Of a stretch of DNA of 64,000 nt, positions 9,357 through 18,163 are shown one piece after another. The notes beneath the pieces are model-generated. The model was not told the origin of the DNA. It made no database searches and saw only the letters and a list, made by a program, of their open reading frames with translations. The DNA lies in the NCBI GenBank assembly GCA_025464625.1, contig JAOAUZ010000001.1, forward strand, positions 712,848-776,847. The letters run 5' to 3'. The DNA is from Rickettsiales bacterium (lineage in GTDB: Bacteria; Pseudomonadota; Alphaproteobacteria; Rickettsiales; SXRF01). The position numbers and the translations under genes were made by a program. Every line of letters begins with the position of its first letter. Within the stretch, counting starts at the first letter, position 1.

Positions 9357-10402
9357 CGCAGGGACTACAGCAATTATTGCCAAACAGGCTAAAATTTTAT
9401 TGGTTACGCAATTTGAGCTTTGACTCGGCATTTTTGCTTCTGCCTTTGCTGACTGGTATTTTCTTTGCTGCATTATGCACCAATCAACCCGCGCTTTTTG
9501 TTACTGTGCTGTTTTTTGATTTATGGCTCCTTGGATATCACCATGTTATATCAACTTACACGCGCATAGCCTTTGATTGGACTAGTGCCAGAGCCAATAG
9601 TTTTCTGGTTTTTATATTACCAATGCTGGTTCTGGCTGGGACTATCGCTCTATATAAATTTTGGGGTAGCTGGATAATTGTTACGGTATATTATTATTGG
9701 CAATGGTTTCATTACACCCGCCAAAGTTATGGCGTGTCACGCTATTATTTAGGCCGTGCTGGCAACCCATCATCACCACTGTACCGACCTATTCACACTA
9801 TGGCATTATACGCCATACCTGTAACTGGGATTCTCTATCGCTCATGGCAAGATCAAAAATCATTTTTATCGATGGAATTATGGAACATTCCCGTTCCTCT
9901 TGAAAGCGTTGTTATAGCTGGTTTGCTATCAGTTTTTCTTATTTCTTATCAGCTATTCTCTTGGTGGAGGCTTTATCAAGCTGGAGAATTGCACGGCAGC
10001 TACGTTATCTATATGCTATCACATCACCTTATTTTTCTTACTGGATATATGCTGATTGATAATATCAGCATCGGCTGGCTGGCAATAAATATGTGGCACA
10101 ATATGCAATATATACTTTTTGTATGGATGCAAAATAATCATAAATACAGAAATGGGACAGACCCTGCCCATCAGTTGATTTCATGGATGAGTCAAGACGG
10201 AAGGTTCAGAATGTTTTTATACATGCTTATATGCGTTGCCATTACCTATTTTATATATCAGGTGCTAATAGCAATCGGGATAATCGTATATGCACAAACG
10301 GCAATTTCAATTTCCATCATTACTTTCATGACTCTTAACTTTCATCATTACATAGTTGATTCTATTATCTGGAAACGTAAAGCAGTGAAAAAACTGGTAT
10401 AA
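9350..10402 (+). CDS. Polytopic membrane protein with conserved-looking histidine motifs
   Basis: I do not recognise the family with certainty. The 350-residue protein has about eight membrane segments. Paired histidines or aromatic clusters sit at their ends: GYHHVISTYTR near residue 63, YYYWQWFHYTRQSYGVSRYY near 115, YMLSHHLIFLTGY near 222, MWHNMQYILFVW near 244 and LNFHHYIVDSIIW near 332. Spaced His boxes inside membranes are typical of diiron desaturases/hydroxylases and Brp/Blh-type carotenoid oxygenases, so an oxidoreductase role is possible, but that is inference. It is coupled to the acyltransferase by a 7-bp overlap. Confidence 0.6.
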   Translation: MLAQGLQQLLPNRLKFYWLRNLSFDSAFLLLPLLTGIFFAALCTNQPALFVTVLFFDLWLLGYHHVISTYTRIAFDWTSARANSFLVFILPMLVLAGTIALYKFWGSWIIVTVYYYWQWFHYTRQSYGVSRYYLGRAGNPSSPLYRPIHTMALYAIPVTGILYRSWQDQKSFLSMELWNIPVPLESVVIAGLLSVFLISYQLFSWWRLYQAGELHGSYVIYMLSHHLIFLTGYMLIDNISIGWLAINMWHNMQYILFVWMQNNHKYRNGTDPAHQLISWMSQDGRFRMFLYMLICVAITYFIYQVLIAIGIIVYAQTAISISIITFMTLNFHHYIVDSIIWKRKAVKKLV

Positions 10403-10706
10403 TTTATACCCCTTAACGCAAAATCGGACTTTCGGTCCCAATTTTGATAGCGACTAGCTTTTTGTTAGTCATTATGCCAGTTTTTCTAGGTTTTGCTTAA
10501 TATTTCCCTTTTATTTTTCCACTTTGCCCTTGCAATCTGCGCCTTGATGTGCAAACTAGGTAGTTCGACGGATTTTACTTATTAATATCATTATCTTATG
10601 CTGCGTTGCAGCATAGATGTGCCGTGTGAAATTATATATAGAATTAGAATTAGACATTAAAATTACGAAACACAAATTATAAACATTTGGCAGGACGAAA
10701 ACGAAC
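10403..10706. other. Gene-free 304-bp region upstream of maeB
   Basis: No credible coding frame is visible. Three hairpins occur: an imperfect one near 10419-10445 built around GGAC/GTCC, GACTA/TAGTC near 10453-10471, and a perfect 7-bp stem ATGCTGC/GCAGCAT at 10598-10614. The first two may end the upstream operon. The last lies about 90 bp before the maeB start and could be an operator or leader structure. Confidence 0.4.
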
Positions 10707-13022
10707 ATGACCTACGAAAAAGAACCAATCACTGACGCAGAAGCACTAGCATATCACGCAGAGGGCAAGCCCGGGAAGATATCAATTTTACCAACCAAGC
10801 CTTTAATGACGCAACGCGATCTATCGCTTGGATATTCTCCCGGTGTGGCGATTCCCTGCCTTGAAATTCAGAAAAACCCAGATACTGCTTATGACTATAC
10901 CTCACGCGGAAATTTCGTAGCGGTTATATCTAATGGAACTGCGGTTCTTGGTCTTGGCAATCTTGGCGCGCTTGCTTCTAAACCAGTTATGGAAGGCAAG
11001 GCAATTCTGTTCAAACGCTTTGCTGATATTGATTGTATCGACATTGAAGTTGACACCACTGATACTGATGAGTTCGTGAATTGCGTAAAATTACTTGGTC
11101 CTTCATGGGGTGGTATCAATCTAGAAGATATTGCTGCGCCTGAATGTTTCGTAATCGAACAGAGACTGCGTGAATTGATGGATATTCCTGTATTCCATGA
11201 CGATCAACACGGAACGGCGATTATTGTGGCAGCTGGGCTTATCAACGCCGCTCACCTGACAGGGCGTAAACTTGCGGATATTAAAGTTGTTGTGCTTGGT
11301 GCTGGCTCGGCTGGTATTGCCTGCTTGGAACTTATCAAACGCTTGGGCATTAAACATGAAAATGCTCTACTCGTTGATAAAACTGGCGTGATTTATGAAG
11401 GTCGTACCGAAGGCATGAACCAGTGGAAATCCGCGCACGCAGTAAAAACTGATAAACGCACACTGGCTGATGCTATGAAAGGTGCGGACATGTTCATGGG
11501 ACTGGCTGGTAAAGATGCCGTTTCCAAAGAAATTGTCGCCACTATGGCAAAAAATCCGATTATTTTTGCGATGGCGAATCCTAACCCTGAAATCACACCT
11601 GAGGATGTTCGCAAGGTGCGTGATGATGCGATTATTGCAACTGGGCGCAGCGATTATCCTAACCAAGTTAATAACGTAATGGGCTTCCCATATATTTTCC
11701 GTGGCGCGCTTGATGTTCGCGCTTCACAGATTAATGAAGAAATGAAAGTGGCTGCTGCCGAAGCAATCGCCGCCCTCGCCCGCGAAGTTGTGCCAGAAGA
11801 AGTTTCTGCTGCTTATGCTGGTCGCAAAATGGAATATGGCAGGGAATATATTATTCCTGCGCCGTTTGACCCACGCCTGATGACCACTGTTCCTGTGGCT
11901 GTGGCACAAGCTGCGATGAAAACTGGCGTTGCCCGCAAACCTATAGCTGATTTTGAGGCTTACAAAAAAGAACTAGCAGCACGTCGTGACCCAACTGCTA
12001 ACTCCATGCAGCACATATTTGATAAAGTGCGCGAAAATCCGCAACGCATGATTTTTGCCGAAGGTGAAGAAGAAAAAATCATCCGTGCCGCTGTTCAATG
12101 GCGCGATAATGGCTATGGAAAACCAATACTTGTTGGACGGGTTGAGCGTATCCATGAATTGATGCAAAAAATGAGCGTGGTTGATTATAAGAATATTGAA
12201 ATCGTCAATGCTGCCATCAGCCCTAATGTGGAAGAGTATATTGATTATCTATATCCACGTCTGCAACGCACTGGCTATCTATACCGCGATGTGGCACGCA
12301 TGGTGAAAAATGACCGCGATATTTTTGCTGCCTGCATGCTCGCTCAGGGACATGGTGACGCGCTGGTTACTGGTCTTACCCGCAACTATACCGTGTCGCT
12401 GGATAATATCAGCCGTGTTATCAACACCAAGAAAGATGAGTTCTTATTTGGTATTTCGCTGGTTGTTGCCAAAGGAAAAACTATCTTCTTCTCTGACACC
12501 ACAGTGCAGGAATTGCCAACACCTGAACAGCTCGCGCATATCGCCATTAAAACCGCTGAGAAAGCCCGCAAAATGGGGCATACTCCGCGTGTTGCCTTGC
12601 TTTCATTCTCAACTTTTGGAAATCCGAAACGCGAGAAGTCTGTGCGTATCATAGAAGCTGTTAAAGTTCTCGACAGCATGAAGGTTGATTTTGAATATGA
12701 CGGTGAAATGTCGGCTGGTGTTGCCCTTAACAAGGAGATGATGAGCCTTTATCCGTTCTGCCGCTTGTCTGACACAGCGAATGTTCTTGTTATGCCTGCT
12801 CTGCACTCGGCGCACATTGCCTCCAACATGTTGCAGGAACTTAGCGACGGTGTGACGATTGGTCCTGTGCTGATGGGGCTAGAACGCCCTGCCCAGATTG
12901 TGCAGATGGGCGCTACCTTGTCTGAAATCCTCAATCTTTGCGCTATCACCGCGATGGAAGCAATTGAAGAAAAACAGACCAAAGTAACACCAATCGCAAA
13001 AGCCAAAAAAGCTAAGGGATAA
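10707..13022 (+). CDS. maeB: NADP-dependent malic enzyme with C-terminal phosphotransacetylase-like domain
   Basis: This enzyme oxidatively decarboxylates malate to pyruvate, giving NADPH for biosynthesis. Residues 1-150 form the malic domain ([17 protein letters not shown]), and the NAD(P)-binding domain follows with [17 protein letters not shown] near residue 197 and FHDDQHGTA just before it. Residues from about 430 onward match the phosphate acetyltransferase-like domain of the large MaeB type, which is generally regulatory rather than catalytic. At 771 residues the length is typical. The stop lies 6 bp from the first of five receiver genes, so they are almost surely cotranscribed. Confidence 0.96.
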   Translation: MTYEKEPITDAEALAYHAEGKPGKISILPTKPLMTQRDLSLGYSPGVAIPCLEIQKNPDTAYDYTSRGNFVAVISNGTAVLGLGNLGALASKPVMEGKAILFKRFADIDCIDIEVDTTDTDEFVNCVKLLGPSWGGINLEDIAAPECFVIEQRLRELMDIPVFHDDQHGTAIIVAAGLINAAHLTGRKLADIKVVVLGAGSAGIACLELIKRLGIKHENALLVDKTGVIYEGRTEGMNQWKSAHAVKTDKRTLADAMKGADMFMGLAGKDAVSKEIVATMAKNPIIFAMANPNPEITPEDVRKVRDDAIIATGRSDYPNQVNNVMGFPYIFRGALDVRASQINEEMKVAAAEAIAALAREVVPEEVSAAYAGRKMEYGREYIIPAPFDPRLMTTVPVAVAQAAMKTGVARKPIADFEAYKKELAARRDPTANSMQHIFDKVRENPQRMIFAEGEEEKIIRAAVQWRDNGYGKPILVGRVERIHELMQKMSVVDYKNIEIVNAAISPNVEEYIDYLYPRLQRTGYLYRDVARMVKNDRDIFAACMLAQGHGDALVTGLTRNYTVSLDNISRVINTKKDEFLFGISLVVAKGKTIFFSDTTVQELPTPEQLAHIAIKTAEKARKMGHTPRVALLSFSTFGNPKREKSVRIIEAVKVLDSMKVDFEYDGEMSAGVALNKEMMSLYPFCRLSDTANVLVMPALHSAHIASNMLQELSDGVTIGPVLMGLERPAQIVQMGATLSEILNLCAITAMEAIEEKQTKVTPIAKAKKAKG

Positions 13023-13028
13023 AGGTTT

Positions 13029-13424
13029 ATGGCTAACGATAAAAAAACAATTTTGATAGTTGATGATAGCCCATCTACAAGGATTCTTATTAAGAATAGT
13101 TTTAAAAATTCTGGGCATGATATACTTGAAACCGCGACTGCGGATGAAGCTATTGAAAGATTAGAAAAAACTACTCCTGATTTAATCATTACTGATAACA
13201 ATACTAATAGCCAAAAAGACGGCTCTGACGTTATTAGAGCAGCTAGGGAAAAAGGTATCAGAGTTATTATGGCTTCTGCCACACCAGAACTTCATGACTC
13301 CGCCTTGGAATTAGGTGCTACGGCTTTCTTCAGTAAGACAGAAAAAGGTTATGTAGGAAAACTAAAGGAAGAAGTGGATAAAATCATCCCCACTGCCAGC
13401 TTACAAACCGCACCAAGCAGATAA
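13029..13424 (+). CDS. Stand-alone response-regulator receiver protein, first of five
   Basis: A 131-residue receiver domain with no output domain. Key residues are in place: acidic pair in LIVDDSPSTR, phospho-acceptor Asp in LIITDNN (about residue 57), a switch Ser/Thr in IMASAT, and Lys in FFSKTEKG. It should be able to accept phosphate from a histidine kinase, though none is in the window. It begins 6 bp after maeB with AGG as a close ribosome-binding site and ends with the tail LQTAPSR, which resembles the tails of the other members. Confidence 0.85.
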   Translation: MANDKKTILIVDDSPSTRILIKNSFKNSGHDILETATADEAIERLEKTTPDLIITDNNTNSQKDGSDVIRAAREKGIRVIMASATPELHDSALELGATAFFSKTEKGYVGKLKEEVDKIIPTASLQTAPSR

Positions 13425-13444
13425 CCTATTTAACGGAAAAAAAT

Positions 13445-13858
13445 ATGGATAAAAACAAAACGACCGATGGCAAAGAAATTTGGATTGTAAGTAGTGAACC
13501 GCAACTGCCAGATTTAATAAAAAATTTAATTACAGAACAGAGCCATAATTACACCATAATTAAATCATCTGGAGCTGCTGTTGAATTAATCAATGACACA
13601 GTAAAAAAGCCACACCTTATCATTACTGATAACAAGATTGGAGAAGACGATGCAGGAATGGAAGTTTTAAAAGAAGCCAGAAAAGCACGCATCCCTTCAA
13701 TTATATTATCTGGTAGAGACATTGAAAACCAAGCCAAAGCAGTAAATCCTGATAGTGCGTTTATTAAAAAACCTTTTGAAAGTAATACGCAGTTTACCAA
13801 TGCTGTTGAAAGATTACTTTCTGAAACTGCTGAACACTTTTCTGGCAGGGGAAGATGA
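13445..13858 (+). CDS. Receiver-like protein with altered acidic pocket, second of five
   Basis: A 137-residue receiver-like protein. The phospho-acceptor Asp (LIITDNKIGE), switch Ser (IILSGRD) and Lys (FIKKPFE) are kept, but the acidic metal-binding pair near the N-terminus is replaced by SSEP (IWIVSSEPQ). Loss of the Mg2+ site would be expected to weaken or abolish phosphorylation, so this may be a pseudo-receiver; that is inference. It lies 20 bp after the first copy. The tail is FSGRGR. Confidence 0.8.
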   Translation: MDKNKTTDGKEIWIVSSEPQLPDLIKNLITEQSHNYTIIKSSGAAVELINDTVKKPHLIITDNKIGEDDAGMEVLKEARKARIPSIILSGRDIENQAKAVNPDSAFIKKPFESNTQFTNAVERLLSETAEHFSGRGR

Positions 13859-13887
13859 ATTCCTAATTAAAATTGGAGAAAAAGAAA

Positions 13888-14229
13888 ATGGAACAAGAAA
13901 AAAAACCAATTGTGTGGCTATCCTACGAAGGAGGAAACTCCAGCAGTGCTTTGCAATATACTCTCAAGCAAGGCGGATGTGATTGCACCTCTTTTACAAC
14001 GAATGGAGACTTAACTACTTCGCTTGAAAAAGTGAAAGATGTACCGAAATCACGTCCCGCCCTTATTATTACGGATAGTATGCAAGTAGAGGAAAAAGCT
14101 AGGGAAGCCAATGTTCCAGTCATTATACAAGAAATAACTCCTTCTGCAGATTATAAAAAACTTTTGCCAAAAGTTTATGAAATAGTCCCTAAGCCTGAGC
14201 AAGGCACGCAAACAGGGATGAACAGATAA
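13888..14229 (+). CDS. Degenerate receiver-like protein, third of five
   Basis: A 113-residue receiver-like fold with most active-site residues gone. The N-terminal pocket reads WLSYEGG, the Asp block LIITDSMQ is kept, and both the switch Ser/Thr and the invariant Lys are missing (VIIQEITPS). I chose ATG 13888 because GGAGA lies 8 bp upstream; a TTG at 13873 would add five residues. The tail TQTGMNR nearly matches that of the fourth copy. It probably acts, if at all, as an unphosphorylated binding protein. Confidence 0.75.
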   Translation: MEQEKKPIVWLSYEGGNSSSALQYTLKQGGCDCTSFTTNGDLTTSLEKVKDVPKSRPALIITDSMQVEEKAREANVPVIIQEITPSADYKKLLPKVYEIVPKPEQGTQTGMNR

Positions 14230-14231
14230 TT

Positions 14232-14645
14232 ATGGCAAGCAATAAGAAAAACGTTATTTGGTTTGTTGACGATGAACATACCCTTGCCCGTATGTTGAAA
14301 TATGATTTTAATAAGCGTGGGTATGATTGCGAAATGTTTAGCAGTGTGGATAAAGCAGCTGAGGAACTAAAAAAACGCAAACCTAATTTGATAATTACTG
14401 ATTACGATACTAAAAGCAAAATGAACGGGCTTGATTTGTTGAAAATGGCTGGAGATGTTCCAGTTATTATGCAATCAGGAACTGATTTTATATCAGTTGG
14501 TGGCAAAGAAGTACCCCTTAAAGAGGAAACAGAAAAGCATGGTGTAAGAAAATTTCTAAAAAAGCCTTTTGACATTAGAGAACTGTTAAGTGCAACTGAT
14601 GAAATTCTGCCTGAGCAAAGCGTGCAAACAGGAATGAGAAGGTAG
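14232..14645 (+). CDS. Stand-alone response-regulator receiver protein, fourth of five
   Basis: A 137-residue receiver with a complete active site: acidic pair in WFVDDEHTLAR, phospho-acceptor Asp in LIITDYDTKS, switch Ser in IMQSGT and Lys in FLKKPFD. There is an unusual insertion of about ten residues after the switch Ser (SVGGKEVPLKEETEK). The Asp region TDYDTKSKMNGLD is nearly the same as in the fifth copy (TDYDTKSGKNGLD), so these two are probably the most recent duplicates. It starts 2 bp after the third gene. The tail is VQTGMRR. Confidence 0.85.
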   Translation: MASNKKNVIWFVDDEHTLARMLKYDFNKRGYDCEMFSSVDKAAEELKKRKPNLIITDYDTKSKMNGLDLLKMAGDVPVIMQSGTDFISVGGKEVPLKEETEKHGVRKFLKKPFDIRELLSATDEILPEQSVQTGMRR

Positions 14646-14648
14646 AAT

Positions 14649-15056
14649 ATGAAAAACGGGCAGACCCATATTTGGCTTGTTGAAGACGATAAAGATCTGC
14701 GTGAATTGATGGAAGATAGATTGCACGCTGCAGAGTACACTCAGCGCTCATTTACAAAGGCAGAATCAGCAATTAATGCTCTAAATAACCTCAAAGATAC
14801 AGATGAGAAACCAGACATTATAATTACCGATTATGATACTAAAAGCGGTAAAAATGGGCTGGATGTTACAAGAAAAGCCAAAGAAATGGGCATCCCTGTT
14901 ATAATGTTATCAGCAAGTGCTGGTGTTAAATACCAAGCAGAGGCAGAGGGTGCTGTTTTTTTTGAAAAACCATATGACTCCAAAAAATTCATGGCTGCGA
15001 TAGAAAAAGCTACTTCTGAAACTGCTTTGACACAAGGTGTCATTAGAACGCGATAG
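14649..15056 (+). CDS. Stand-alone response-regulator receiver protein, fifth of five
   Basis: A 135-residue receiver with all key residues: WLVEDDKDLRE acidic pair, Asp in IIITDYDTKS, Ser in IMLSASAG and Lys in FFEKPYD. It follows the fourth copy by 3 bp, and aceB begins 63 bp downstream. The tail QGVIRTR is basic like the other tails. Single-domain receivers usually work in phosphorelays, chemotaxis-like switches, or by binding a partner protein; which applies here cannot be told. Confidence 0.85.
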   Translation: MKNGQTHIWLVEDDKDLRELMEDRLHAAEYTQRSFTKAESAINALNNLKDTDEKPDIIITDYDTKSGKNGLDVTRKAKEMGIPVIMLSASAGVKYQAEAEGAVFFEKPYDSKKFMAAIEKATSETALTQGVIRTR

Positions 15057-15076
15057 ACAAGTCACGCTTCTTTCAT

Positions 15077-15106
15077 TAAATGGATAGTGTAGAAACATTC
15101 CATTTA
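15077..15106 (+). promoter_or_regulatory. Hairpin in the leader of aceB
   Basis: An 8-bp perfect stem, TAAATGGA with TCCATTTA (14-nt loop), sits between the fifth receiver gene and aceB, ending a few bases before the GAGAG ribosome-binding site. There is no T-run after it, so it is more likely a processing or translation-control structure than a terminator. Confidence 0.35.
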
Positions 15107-15119
15107 TTCGAGAGATAAT

Positions 15120-16679
15120 ATGACACTCACCATCACCGCTCCCCTTTCCCCTGAATATCAAGCAATCCTCACCCCTGAAGTTCAGGCGTTTGTAGCAAGT
15201 CTTGCAGAAAAATTTACGGCACGGAAGGATGAATTACTCGCCAAACGTGTTGCGCGTCAAAAACGGATTGATGCTGGGGAAATGCCAGATTTTCTGCCTG
15301 AAACCGCGCATATCCGCGATGATAATAGCTGGAAGGTTGCGCCCATCCCTGCGCCACTGCAAGACAGGCGTGTGGAAATCACTGGTCCTGTTGAGCGCAA
15401 AATGATTATCAATGCACTAAACTGCGGTGCAAAAGTTTTTATGGCGGATTTTGAGGATTCGCTCACTCCTACTTGGCAATCAATCATGGATGGTCAGGTA
15501 AACCTACGCGACTATGTGGACGGTACTATTTCTTACACCAGCCCTGAAGGAAAAATATATAAGCTGAACGATACTATCGCGACCCTTATAGTGCGTCCGC
15601 GTGGTTGGCATTTGCTAGAAAAACATGTTCTGCTGAACGGCAAACCAATAGCTGGTGCGTTCATGGATTTTGGCGTGTATTTTTATCTCAACGCAAAAAA
15701 ACTCATGGCACGCGGACTTGCACCATATTTTTATTTGCCGAAGCTGGAAAGCCATGAAGAAGCTGCTATGTGGGCGGATATTTTTGCCTTCTCCGAAGAA
15801 AAACTTGGTCTAACCAAAGGCACAATTAAAGCAACTGTACTTATTGAAACCATCGTTGCTGCTTTTGAGATGGACGAGATTTTATACGCGCTGAAAGATT
15901 ATTGCGTAGGGCTAAACTGCGGTCGTTGGGATTATATTTTTAGCTTCATCAAAAAATTCAACAAGCGTCCTGATTTTGTTTTGCCTGACCGTTCTGCTGT
16001 TACCATGACTACGCATTTCTTACGGTCATATTCGCTGCTGCTCATCAAAACCACTCACAAGCGCGGAGCATTTGCTATGGGTGGAATGAGTGCGTTTATC
16101 CCTGTTAAAAATGATGAAGCGGCTAATGAAAAAGCCTTCGCCATGGTGCGCGCCGATAAAGAACGTGAAGCAGGTGATGGGCATGACGGAACATGGGTTG
16201 CCCACCCTGCCCTTGTGCCTGTGGCTATGGAGGTTTTTAACCGCTTGATGCCGACTTCTAACCAAGTAACTCGTCAGCGTCCTGATGTGGATATGAAAGC
16301 CAGCGATTTGCTTACCATACCGCAAGGCGCAATTACTGAGGCGGGACTGCGTAACAATATAAGCGTGTCAGTGCAATATCTTGCTTCGTGGCTGAATGGT
16401 GTTGGTTGCGTGCCGATTTTTAACTTGATGGAAGATGCAGCAACCGCTGAAATCGCCCGCTCACAAATCTGGCAGTGGATTCACCATGATAAAGGCGTGC
16501 TGGAAAATGGTCACTCAATTACCATTTCGTTGTTTGAGCAGTTATTGGATGAGGAATTAGCAAAACTGCCAGCCAGTGACCTGCCATACGACCGCGCAGC
16601 AAAACTGCTTACCGAACTGGTTTCACAAGCAGAATTCGCCGAGTTCTTGACGCTATCTGGTTATGAGCAGTTGGGATAA
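15120..16679 (+). CDS. aceB: Malate synthase A
   Basis: Malate synthase condenses glyoxylate with acetyl-CoA to malate, the second step of the glyoxylate bypass. Family blocks include ALNCGAKVFMADFEDSLTPT (Mg2+ and substrate binding), TLIVRPRGWHLLEKHV, LPKLESHEEAAMWADIF, GTIKATVLIETIVAAFEMDE, LNCGRWDYIFS and the C-terminal catalytic-Asp region around RQRPDVDMKASDLLT. The 519-residue length fits isoform A. Isocitrate lyase is not in the window. The gene follows maeB and five receivers on the same strand, so both malate-making and malate-using enzymes flank the receiver cassette. Confidence 0.96.
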   Translation: MTLTITAPLSPEYQAILTPEVQAFVASLAEKFTARKDELLAKRVARQKRIDAGEMPDFLPETAHIRDDNSWKVAPIPAPLQDRRVEITGPVERKMIINALNCGAKVFMADFEDSLTPTWQSIMDGQVNLRDYVDGTISYTSPEGKIYKLNDTIATLIVRPRGWHLLEKHVLLNGKPIAGAFMDFGVYFYLNAKKLMARGLAPYFYLPKLESHEEAAMWADIFAFSEEKLGLTKGTIKATVLIETIVAAFEMDEILYALKDYCVGLNCGRWDYIFSFIKKFNKRPDFVLPDRSAVTMTTHFLRSYSLLLIKTTHKRGAFAMGGMSAFIPVKNDEAANEKAFAMVRADKEREAGDGHDGTWVAHPALVPVAMEVFNRLMPTSNQVTRQRPDVDMKASDLLTIPQGAITEAGLRNNISVSVQYLASWLNGVGCVPIFNLMEDAATAEIARSQIWQWIHHDKGVLENGHSITISLFEQLLDEELAKLPASDLPYDRAAKLLTELVSQAEFAEFLTLSGYEQLG

Positions 16680-16701
16680 AGCCAACTAATTATCTTACAA
16701 C

Positions 16702-16773
16702 TGTCATTCCGAACAAATGTAAGGAATCTTTACAGAATAAAGCAAAGATCCCTCGGCTACGCTCGGGATGACA
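16702..16773. repeat. Palindromic dispersed repeat, TGTCATTCCGA type
   Basis: A 72-bp element with imperfect terminal inverted repeats, TGTCATTCCGA at the left and TCGGGATGACA at the right, and an inner AAGATCC-like core. Related copies are at 23735-23786 and 29338-29412. It lies between convergent aceB and the helix-turn-helix gene. Confidence 0.8.
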
Positions 16774-16825
16774 TAGGAAAGACATATAGGATAGTTTTGC
16801 AATTTATCTGATCATTATCTGTATA

Positions 16826-17149
16826 TTATTGTACATTATCGTCACTTTTCTCTAACGTTTTTATAATCTTCAGTAATACTTCCATACGTTTTGGATCACC
16901 ATGTGGACCACCAGCCTCAAACGCAATTCTTTCAATTGAAGTGTTAATTGCCTCTGTTATTTTATTTCTGAACCCGAGGCGCACTTCATCCATAAGTTTT
17001 TCATATTCATACATGAATTCTGGTATTTTTCGCCAGCGCGCAAGAGTCTCTCTTCGCAATTTCAAATCTATGGCAATGTCTGTCGTTGAGCTTCCACCAG
17101 CTAGCATATTTAATGCCCTTCGTTGTTTTGGTGTGAGTCTGTGTGACAT
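16826..17149 (-). CDS. Small helix-turn-helix DNA-binding protein
   Basis: A 107-residue protein. Residues 5-40 form a helix-turn-helix resembling LuxR/terminase-small-subunit types (LTPKQRRALNMLAGGSSTTD, then IAIDLKLRRETLARWRKIPE). The remainder is helical and charged. The N-terminal half resembles phage terminase small subunits and phage-like regulators, but no other phage gene is near, so the role is open. It may be a remnant of a prophage or a domesticated regulator. Confidence 0.6.
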   Translation of the reverse strand: MSHRLTPKQRRALNMLAGGSSTTDIAIDLKLRRETLARWRKIPEFMYEYEKLMDEVRLGFRNKITEAINTSIERIAFEAGGPHGDPKRMEVLLKIIKTLEKSDDNVQ

Positions 17150-17243
17150 TTCTTATACTCCTGCTTTTTTATAAAAGTAAGAATATAAGGAGAATATCGG
17201 GTCTGGAAGTGAGTAAATGAAAGCGTTACACCCTCACCCTAAC

Positions 17244-17264
17244 CCTCTCCCAAAGGGAGAGGGA
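17244..17264. repeat. GC-rich REP-like hairpin
   Basis: A perfect 9-bp stem CCCTCTCCC/GGGAGAGGG with an AAA loop, preceded by further CCCTCACCC-type units from 17231. A close copy with one mismatch lies at 23580-23600. It lies just downstream of the PagL-like gene stop and may stabilise or end its mRNA, although no T-run follows. Confidence 0.7.
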
Positions 17265-17278
17265 ATAGGAGAGAAAAA

Positions 17279-17800
17279 CTAGCGCAAGCTATCAAGCGGT
17301 ACAGAATAGGTAATCATAGCTGTTTCTGCACCTGGATTTTTCCTATAAAGGCTAGCGTTAGAAATATGGTTGAAAGCCGCCCCTAAACGGTGAGCATTAG
17401 GAAACTCATACGCCAGCTCTATACCTGAAGTAAACTCAAGCGCACCACCAAGATCTTTACCGTCACCTTCTTTATATGCACCAGCAACAAAACTTGGGAT
17501 CAAATAGAGCTGGTTATCAATCAATGGAACATCCCAATGCAAACCAGCATAAGCATATACCGATGAATCATTAGTTGCATTTATACCAATTGTTGGACGA
17601 ATGCCATATTGCAGAGGGCGAGCGCGATACTCAATACCAAACTGAGCTGCGGAATTATCCGCACCGATAACATCAAAATAACCTATATAGCCAGTAATAT
17701 AATCCTTCTTGTCCTCTGTTGCCTGAGCTGCTGGAGCTAAAGCTGAAAAAGCTGCTACTAAAGCTATCGCTGAATATTTTATTTTGCGTATCAAATTCAT
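17279..17800 (-). CDS. PagL-like lipid A 3-O-deacylase (acyloxyacyl hydrolase family)
   Basis: An outer-membrane beta-barrel that would remove the 3-O-linked acyl chain from lipid A, softening immune recognition of LPS. Residues 1-27 form a signal peptide ending AAQA. The C-terminal active-site block FNHISNASLYRKNPGAE carries the family's catalytic His and Ser (HxSN) plus the NPG motif. At 173 residues the length matches PagL. The final residue is Arg rather than an aromatic, which is unusual for an outer-membrane barrel. No operon partner is seen. Confidence 0.85.
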   Translation of the reverse strand: MNLIRKIKYSAIALVAAFSALAPAAQATEDKKDYITGYIGYFDVIGADNSAAQFGIEYRARPLQYGIRPTIGINATNDSSVYAYAGLHWDVPLIDNQLYLIPSFVAGAYKEGDGKDLGGALEFTSGIELAYEFPNAHRLGAAFNHISNASLYRKNPGAETAMITYSVPLDSLR

Positions 17801-17958
17801 AACTTAAAAACTCCATTATTAATAAAAATAAAAAATACCTGCATTTTTCCTAGCGCATTTATGTCAATCCGTAAACAATAAAAGATATAACTTATATTGC
17901 AATTACCATATTATTTCTACATGATGTGTCGTAACTTGCACATTTATGAAGGCGCAAA

Positions 17959-18153
17959 ATGCAGATTGGAAACTATCTTCTTATTATACTGATTTTTGCA
18001 GTCTTGGCTGTTCTGATAGCTGGCATCATGCTTATGGGCAAAGGTGGAAAAGCTAATTTTAAATATGGCAACAAACTAATGATGGCGCGCGTAAGCTTAC
18101 AAGGACTTGTGCTGGTGGTGCTTGCCATGATGTATTTATTCGCAGCAAAATAA
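17959..18153 (+). CDS. Twin-transmembrane small protein
   Basis: A 64-residue protein with two membrane helices (residues 6-26 and 43-62) joined by a short basic loop (GKGGKANFKYGNKLMMARVS). This layout matches the twin-transmembrane/HIG1-like small proteins widely found next to the cobalamin adenosyltransferase gene in alphaproteobacteria. The adenosyltransferase gene starts 10 bp downstream, so they are likely cotranscribed. A link to respiratory complexes is known for some HIG1 proteins but cannot be claimed here. Confidence 0.75.
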   Translation: MQIGNYLLIILIFAVLAVLIAGIMLMGKGGKANFKYGNKLMMARVSLQGLVLVVLAMMYLFAAK

Positions 18154-18163
18154 GCGGTAAAAT

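Noticed and set aside
12749..13282. 177-residue antisense frame over maeB and the first receiver gene
   Set aside because: It is a shadow of two clear genes, with no family resemblance.
17801..18163. Cobalamin riboswitch before the adenosyltransferase operon
   Set aside because: The B12-box and its pairing partners are not visible in the gap of 158 bp upstream of the twin-transmembrane gene.
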